Assembly: GCA_027080725.1 (NCBI GenBank)
Contig: JALWRC010000097.1
Location: 1 to 37,480, forward strand
Length of the DNA: 37,480 bases
Source of the DNA: Saprospiraceae bacterium
GTDB taxonomy: Bacteria; Bacteroidota; Bacteroidia; Chitinophagales; Saprospiraceae
Reading direction: 5' to 3'
The notes under the pieces were generated by a model that made no database searches, was not told the origin of the DNA, and saw nothing but the letters and a program-made list of their open reading frames with translations. The position numbers and the translations under genes were made by a program. Shown here piece by piece: positions 33,504 to 37,480 of this stretch (position 1 is its first letter; each line of letters begins with the position of its first letter).

Positions 33504-34223
33504 ATGCGCCCAATGATCGATATAGTATTGCCTTGTTACAATCCTCAGAAGGGGTGGGCGGATCGTGTGGTGCGTACCTATGACCTTCTTAGTCAGCATG
33601 ACCCATCGTGGGACTTTCGGCTGATTATCGTCAATGACGGATCGTCGAAAGGGGTGGAGCAACAGGACATCACGTATATAACGGAGTGCGTTTCTGCTTT
33701 CAAATGGATTTCATACGAGACAAACAGGGGCAAGGGGTATGCGTTGAGACAAGGAGTTGAGGAGTGTACGGGAGATATTATATTGTTGACGGATATAGAT
33801 TTTCCATACACATTGGAAAGCATGGCCGGTTTGATGGAAGCCCTGTTGACAGAGGATGCCGTTGAGGTGTTGGCAGGAGAGCGGGATGTACAATATTACA
33901 AACACACTCCAAAAGTACGCAAATGGATATCCAAGTTGTTGAAAGGGGTAGTCAAGACGCTATTGAGGTTGCCGGTGACCGATACACAGTGTGGACTTAA
34001 GGGGATGAAATCGGTGGCACGCCCGGTTTTTCTCCGGACGACGATCGATCGCTATTTGTTTGATGTGGAGTTTTTGTGGATGGCAGCCAAGCGATACAGC
34101 GTGCGCCCTTATCCGGTAACATTGCGGGAGGGCATTGTTTTTTCGAAGATGAATGCCCGGATATTATTGACAGAGGGCTGGAATTTTGTTGAGCTGTTTG
34201 CACGTTCATTTGTCGGGAGATAG
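33504..34223 (+). CDS. family 2 glycosyltransferase (DPM1-like)
   Basis: A 239-residue GT-A glycosyltransferase. It starts with [14 protein letters not shown], has VNDGSS (~43-48), [13 protein letters not shown] and the metal-binding DID at 97-99, then DTQCGLKGM near 159-167 and a C-terminal acceptor region. The order matches polyprenol-phosphate sugar transferases such as dolichol-phosphate mannose synthase, without C-terminal membrane helices. It would load a sugar on a lipid carrier for envelope glycan assembly. The frame is open from 33348, but the upstream 52 codons are Ser/Arg/Trp-rich and unlike the family, and the -7 element at 33478 lies inside them; the ATG at 33504 is therefore preferred. 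guaB follows 52 nt later behind its own promoter. Confidence 0.88.
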   Translation: MRPMIDIVLPCYNPQKGWADRVVRTYDLLSQHDPSWDFRLIIVNDGSSKGVEQQDITYITECVSAFKWISYETNRGKGYALRQGVEECTGDIILLTDIDFPYTLESMAGLMEALLTEDAVEVLAGERDVQYYKHTPKVRKWISKLLKGVVKTLLRLPVTDTQCGLKGMKSVARPVFLRTTIDRYLFDVEFLWMAAKRYSVRPYPVTLREGIVFSKMNARILLTEGWNFVELFARSFVGR

Positions 34224-34264
34224 ATTTTTTCTCCTTGGATGTAGTGCGCTCCCCAAAATCATCG

Positions 34265-34272
34265 TATCTTTG
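34265..34272 (+). promoter_or_regulatory. putative -7 element (TATCTTTG) of guaB, leaderless-type
   Basis: TATCTTTG matches TAnnTTTG and is followed by CAT and the ATG at 34276. It decides the guaB start against the longer open frame from 34186. The -33 element is not clear. Confidence 0.55.
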
Positions 34273-34275
34273 CAT

Positions 34276-35757
34276 ATGGAAAGAAAGAATGATTTTACCC
34301 CGTTGGCGGCCTACGAGGCACTCACTTTTGACGATGTCTTACTCGTACCGGCCTATTCAGAAGTTTTACCTTACCAAGTAGATACCAGTACACGACTGAC
34401 GACTGATATCATTGTTAATGTCCCTATAGTTACAGCAGCGATGGATACGGTGACAGAAGCCAAAATGGCTATCGCGGTGGCCAGTCAAGGCGGAATCGGC
34501 ATCATCCACAAAAACATGTCGGTAGAGGCCCAGGCAGAGCAGGTGCGCAATGTAAAACGCTCCGAAAGTGGGATGATTATCGAGCCGGTGACATTGAATG
34601 AAGAGGCTAAAGTCTCAGATGCTCTCGGGATGATGAAGAAATACAGCATCGGCGGTATCCCTATCATCGATCGCAACAACAAGCTTATTGGCATCCTGAC
34701 CAACCGAGACTTGCGATTTGAGACGCATCTTGACAAGCCGATAAAGGAAGTGATGACCAAGGAGTCGCTCATCACTGCTCCTGAGGGAACGACCTTAGAA
34801 CAAGCCAAAGCCATATTACAAAGCAACAAGATAGAGAAGTTGCCTGTCGTGGATCAGGCCAATAACCTCGTAGGACTTATTACCTTCCGGGATATCATGA
34901 AGGTGCAGGATTTCCCCAATTCTTCTAAAGATAAATACGGCCGGTTGCTGGTCGGCGGGGCTGTAGGTGTAGGTGGAGATATGATGGAAAGAGTAGAAGC
35001 CATGACCGAAGCCGGAGTCGATGTCATCGTAGTGGACACGGCGCACGGGCACTCCAAAGGGGTATTGGAAACGGTTAAGGGATTGCGACAAAAGTATCCC
35101 TACTTACAAATAATAGGCGGCAATGTCGCCACTGCAGAAGGGGCCAAGGCTTTGGTTGAAGCAGGAGTAAATGGCGTAAAAGTAGGCATCGGACCCGGGA
35201 GTATTTGTACGACGCGAATCGTGGCCGGAGTGGGAGTCCCCCAATTGTCTGCCATCCGGGATGCATATCGCGGGATACACGATACTGGGGTGCCAATCAT
35301 TGCCGATGGTGGTATCCGTTATACGGGGGACATCGTCAAGGCGATAGCGGCCGGAGCGAACACCATTATGGCGGGGTCTTTGTTTGCCGGTACGGAAGAG
35401 GCCCCCGGAGAGACGATTATCCTCGAGGGAAGAAAGTTTAAAGTATACCGCGGTATGGGCTCTCTTGGTGCTATGAAACAAGGTTCTAAAGACCGGTATT
35501 TTCAAGATATGGAAGAGGATATCAGAAAGCTCGTTCCGGAGGGCATCGAAGGGCGCGTCCCTTACAAAGGGCATATGTCGGAGGTGATGGTGCAGTACAT
35601 CGGCGGTTTGAGAGCCGGGATGGGCTATTGTGGAGCAGCGGATATTCGTTCTTTGCACAATGCCAAAATGGTCAAAATTACCAATGCGGGAATATTCGAA
35701 AGTCATCCCCACCATATTACGATAACAAAGGAAGCTCCAAATTACTCAAGAAACTAA
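34276..35757 (+). CDS. guaB: inosine-5'-monophosphate dehydrogenase
   Basis: A 493-residue enzyme that oxidises IMP to XMP with NAD+, the committed step to guanine nucleotides. The N-terminal barrel part has [13 protein letters not shown]; two CBS domains occupy about 103-215; the catalytic loop [15 protein letters not shown] carries Cys311; [15 protein letters not shown] and [15 protein letters not shown] bind phosphate, and [10 protein letters not shown] is the flap region. All family motifs are intact and length is normal. The frame runs back to 34186, but those 30 residues are foreign to the family and overlap the glycosyltransferase end; the ATG at 34276 gives the conserved start. The peroxiredoxin gene follows 10 nt later, so they are likely co-transcribed. 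Confidence 0.97.
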   Translation: MERKNDFTPLAAYEALTFDDVLLVPAYSEVLPYQVDTSTRLTTDIIVNVPIVTAAMDTVTEAKMAIAVASQGGIGIIHKNMSVEAQAEQVRNVKRSESGMIIEPVTLNEEAKVSDALGMMKKYSIGGIPIIDRNNKLIGILTNRDLRFETHLDKPIKEVMTKESLITAPEGTTLEQAKAILQSNKIEKLPVVDQANNLVGLITFRDIMKVQDFPNSSKDKYGRLLVGGAVGVGGDMMERVEAMTEAGVDVIVVDTAHGHSKGVLETVKGLRQKYPYLQIIGGNVATAEGAKALVEAGVNGVKVGIGPGSICTTRIVAGVGVPQLSAIRDAYRGIHDTGVPIIADGGIRYTGDIVKAIAAGANTIMAGSLFAGTEEAPGETIILEGRKFKVYRGMGSLGAMKQGSKDRYFQDMEEDIRKLVPEGIEGRVPYKGHMSEVMVQYIGGLRAGMGYCGAADIRSLHNAKMVKITNAGIFESHPHHITITKEAPNYSRN

Positions 35758-35767
35758 CACTAAAAGT

Positions 35768-36238
35768 ATGACGACATTAAAACCCGGTGATAAAGCCCCG
35801 GATTTCGAAGGAGTAGATCAAAATGGTCAACCCATTTCATTAAAGGATTTTAAAGGGAAAAAGCTAATCTTGTACTTCTACCCAAAGGATATGACGCCCG
35901 GATGTACTGCAGAGGCCAAGAATCTTCGGGACCATTTCAAGGAGTTGCAGGCGAAGGGGTATGAAATTGTGGGCGTTAGTCCGGATGCACCCAAGCGACA
36001 CATCAAGTTTATCGAAAAGTACGACTTGCCCTTCCCGTTGATTGCGGATGAGACGCACAGCATAGCAGAGAAGTACGGAGTTTGGGGATTAAAAAAGTTT
36101 ATGGGACGGGAGTATATGGGAATTTACCGCACGACATTTATCATTGATGAAACGGGGGTCATCCTGCATGTCATCACCAAAGTGAAGACCAAAGCGCACG
36201 CAGAGCAAATATTGGAGGAAATAGAAAAAGCTCAGTAG
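35768..36238 (+). CDS. bcp: Bcp/PrxQ-type thioredoxin-dependent peroxiredoxin
   Basis: A 156-residue cytosolic peroxiredoxin that reduces hydroperoxides. The peroxidatic cysteine is Cys46 in YPKDMTPGCTAEAKNLRD. In the common two-cysteine Bcp type a resolving cysteine sits five residues later; here that position is Lys51 and no other cysteine is present, so it should work as a one-cysteine enzyme needing an external thiol. The remaining motifs (GVSPDAPKRHIKFIEKY, YGVWGLKKFMGREYMGIYRTTFIID read in parts) are typical. It starts 10 nt after guaB. Family assignment is firm. Confidence 0.94.
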   Translation: MTTLKPGDKAPDFEGVDQNGQPISLKDFKGKKLILYFYPKDMTPGCTAEAKNLRDHFKELQAKGYEIVGVSPDAPKRHIKFIEKYDLPFPLIADETHSIAEKYGVWGLKKFMGREYMGIYRTTFIIDETGVILHVITKVKTKAHAEQILEEIEKAQ

Positions 36239-36740
36239 TCTGAAAATCCTCTTAGGGATCAACCCATCTTCCCAAAGCAATAGCGTATCTTACGCCGGTG
36301 CCTTTCTAAAATTCTTCAATGATAGTGCAATTTGCAACACACATGACATTCTGCACCCCAAATGACAGGTATCCATATTATGCTAAATGAAGGTGATGTG
36401 GTATGTGGGTCTTAAAACCGTTAAAACAGTTGAGGGGAGGTGATTCATTAGCAACCACGGTTAATACAGTGGGCTATTTTTTAACGCTTTTTCCATTTCA
36501 GTTCTTGACTCAAATAATGAGGGAATTTAGATATTGAAGAAACCCGTACATCGTATTGATTCTCCGGATATGGGTGTGTGCCCCATGACGCACTATCCAC
36601 ATTCTAACGGCATGCTATTCGTTTTTGGCGATAAAGGTGTTTGTTGTTCTTGGGTGCTATTCGAGAGGAGATAAGGGATGTTAGAGGAACTATAATCAGA
36701 TGTTTCGGTGTCTTTGATAGGTGTGTCTCCTACGACGATT
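36239..36740. other. intergenic region with degenerate hairpin element
   Basis: A gap between convergent genes with no coding signal. It holds the second CCCAC-type hairpin at 36452-36475 and a loose relative of the short repeats near 36327-36358 (GTGCAATTTGCAACACACATG). No strong terminator was found after bcp. Confidence 0.45.
36452..36475. repeat. CCCACG-type hairpin element, copy 2 (degenerate)
   Basis: Reverse complement of 24741-24764 with 20 of 24 positions matching. The inner stem is partly lost (ACCACGG/CAGTGGG). It lies, like copy 1, between convergent genes. Confidence 0.45.
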
Positions 36741-37480
36741 TCACTTCATTTGCTCCCACTCATAACCGATGATGTTTCTCTTTTCGCGACTAAACTCTAT
36801 ACCGATGAGATAGACTTCGTCTTGGTCCATAAACTTCTCGTAGTATCTCTTCTCTTTGATCTGTTCCAGGGCACGGCCGGAGGCTTTTTCGGATAGTTTA
36901 AACTCGAGGATAAAGACTTTCCCATCGAGTAGAATGCTCAAATCCATTCTACCGAGGTTGCTGATATCCTCGGGGATGATGTGAAGACCGAGGCTGGCGA
37001 GATAGGCATAGACGACACTGGCGTAGTAGCCCTCATACTCTGCCAGTTGGTTGTTAGTGAAGTTGGTATAAGGGATGGAGGCGAACAAGGAGACAAGTGC
37101 ATTATGAAAGCCTGTGATGTCCGCAGTACGGAGCATGTTAAAAAGCTGTCTTTGTTTTTTTAGTTTTTCAGTGGTTTGACCGGTAAGATAGTTGATGAAA
37201 AGATTATTAAGTGATATACGAATTTCCTTATTGGGCACTGTCAAGCGATATTGTATACCCAAATAATCTTCAATTTGTTCTTCGATGGTCAGATAACCCG
37301 TTTGCCAGAGCAGTGCTACGAGTTCGATTCTATCGACGTCAAAGGTATTGAGGATTTCCTCGTTGGCCACAAAGTTTTCCAGCTCGGGTATGAAATACTC
37401 TCCCGTTTTCAACATTTCGATCAAAAAAGAGGGATTGCCGGTGTTCCACCAGTAATTCTTATACATAAATTTTTGAGAGA
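36741..37480 (-). CDS. AAA-ATPase-like protein with PDDEXK nuclease domain (partial)
   Basis: The C-terminal ~245 residues of a protein cut by the window edge. YKNYWWNTGNPSFLIEML matches the linker of the AAA-ATPase_like/PDDEXK_9 family (the DUF1703 group), and the ATG at 37466 is most likely internal because the frame stays open to the edge. The end has the nuclease-type core: GRMDLSILLDGKVFILEFKLSEKASGRALEQIKEKRYYEKF (read in parts), with Asp in RMDLSI, then E-x-K in LEFKL, then the conserved QI/Y motif. The full family is ~520 residues with an N-terminal P-loop ATPase. These genes occur in many paralogous copies in Bacteroidota; their role is not settled. Confidence 0.82.
   Translation of the reverse strand, partial: SQKFMYKNYWWNTGNPSFLIEMLKTGEYFIPELENFVANEEILNTFDVDRIELVALLWQTGYLTIEEQIEDYLGIQYRLTVPNKEIRISLNNLFINYLTGQTTEKLKKQRQLFNMLRTADITGFHNALVSLFASIPYTNFTNNQLAEYEGYYASVVYAYLASLGLHIIPEDISNLGRMDLSILLDGKVFILEFKLSEKASGRALEQIKEKRYYEKFMDQDEVYLIGIEFSREKRNIIGYEWEQMK

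Noticed and set aside
34186-34275. 30 extra N-terminal codons of the guaB frame
   Set aside because: They overlap the end of the glycosyltransferase and precede the -7 element; IMP dehydrogenases start near MERKNDF-type sequence.

Overview
The window comes from a member of the Bacteroidota, probably a free-living Saprospiria- or Cytophagia-like organism; that placement is inference from gene content. Three exported proteins end in type IX secretion (T9SS) sorting domains, there are two TonB-dependent receptors, a PorV/PorQ-family barrel and an Omp28-like lipoprotein, and several start codons sit directly behind TAnnTTTG, the -7 promoter element of this phylum. No tRNA, rRNA, CRISPR array or intact insertion sequence was found.

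Layout. 1-5007: an ABC-transporter ATPase on the minus strand, then a sensor histidine kinase overlapping a heme/iron-type TonB-dependent receptor on the plus strand, ended by a long hairpin terminator. 5261-14416, minus strand: a three-gene run transcribed as TonB-dependent receptor, 1373-residue T9SS-exported protein, PorV/PorQ-like barrel. 14838-18940, minus strand: D-2-hydroxyacid dehydrogenase, proC, a TonB-like energy transducer and a neutral zinc metallopeptidase. 18941-19714 is a repeat-rich gap.

19715-24065, plus strand, is a mercury-resistance operon: an ArsR-type regulator with a CVC metal motif and a clear operator-promoter, a T9SS-sorted secreted protein, an Omp28/thioredoxin-like lipoprotein with CxxC, a MerT-MerP fusion and MerA. 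The two envelope proteins between regulator and transporter are not part of classical mer operons and are the most interesting point of the window. ruvC follows behind its own promoter.

24835-30129, minus strand: a membrane-anchored SRPBCC protein, a HemJ/CopD-like membrane protein, a tiny membrane protein, a cysteine-containing Crp/Fnr regulator, a SulP transporter and a UPF0104-type membrane protein. 30334-32130 is a secreted GH18-CUB-T9SS protein. 32242-32835 (minus) is a small envelope protein whose 5' leader is nearly identical to that of the zinc metallopeptidase 14 kb away. 33504-36238, plus strand: a GT2 glycosyltransferase, guaB and a bcp-type peroxiredoxin. The right edge cuts a PDDEXK/AAA-ATPase-like gene.

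The main hypotheses are (1) an expanded mer operon with an extracytoplasmic thiol arm, (2) a receptor/giant cargo/PorV-like cassette that may form one outer-membrane assembly, (3) a shared structured 5' leader in front of two unrelated envelope genes, and (4) recurrent leaderless-type promoters.
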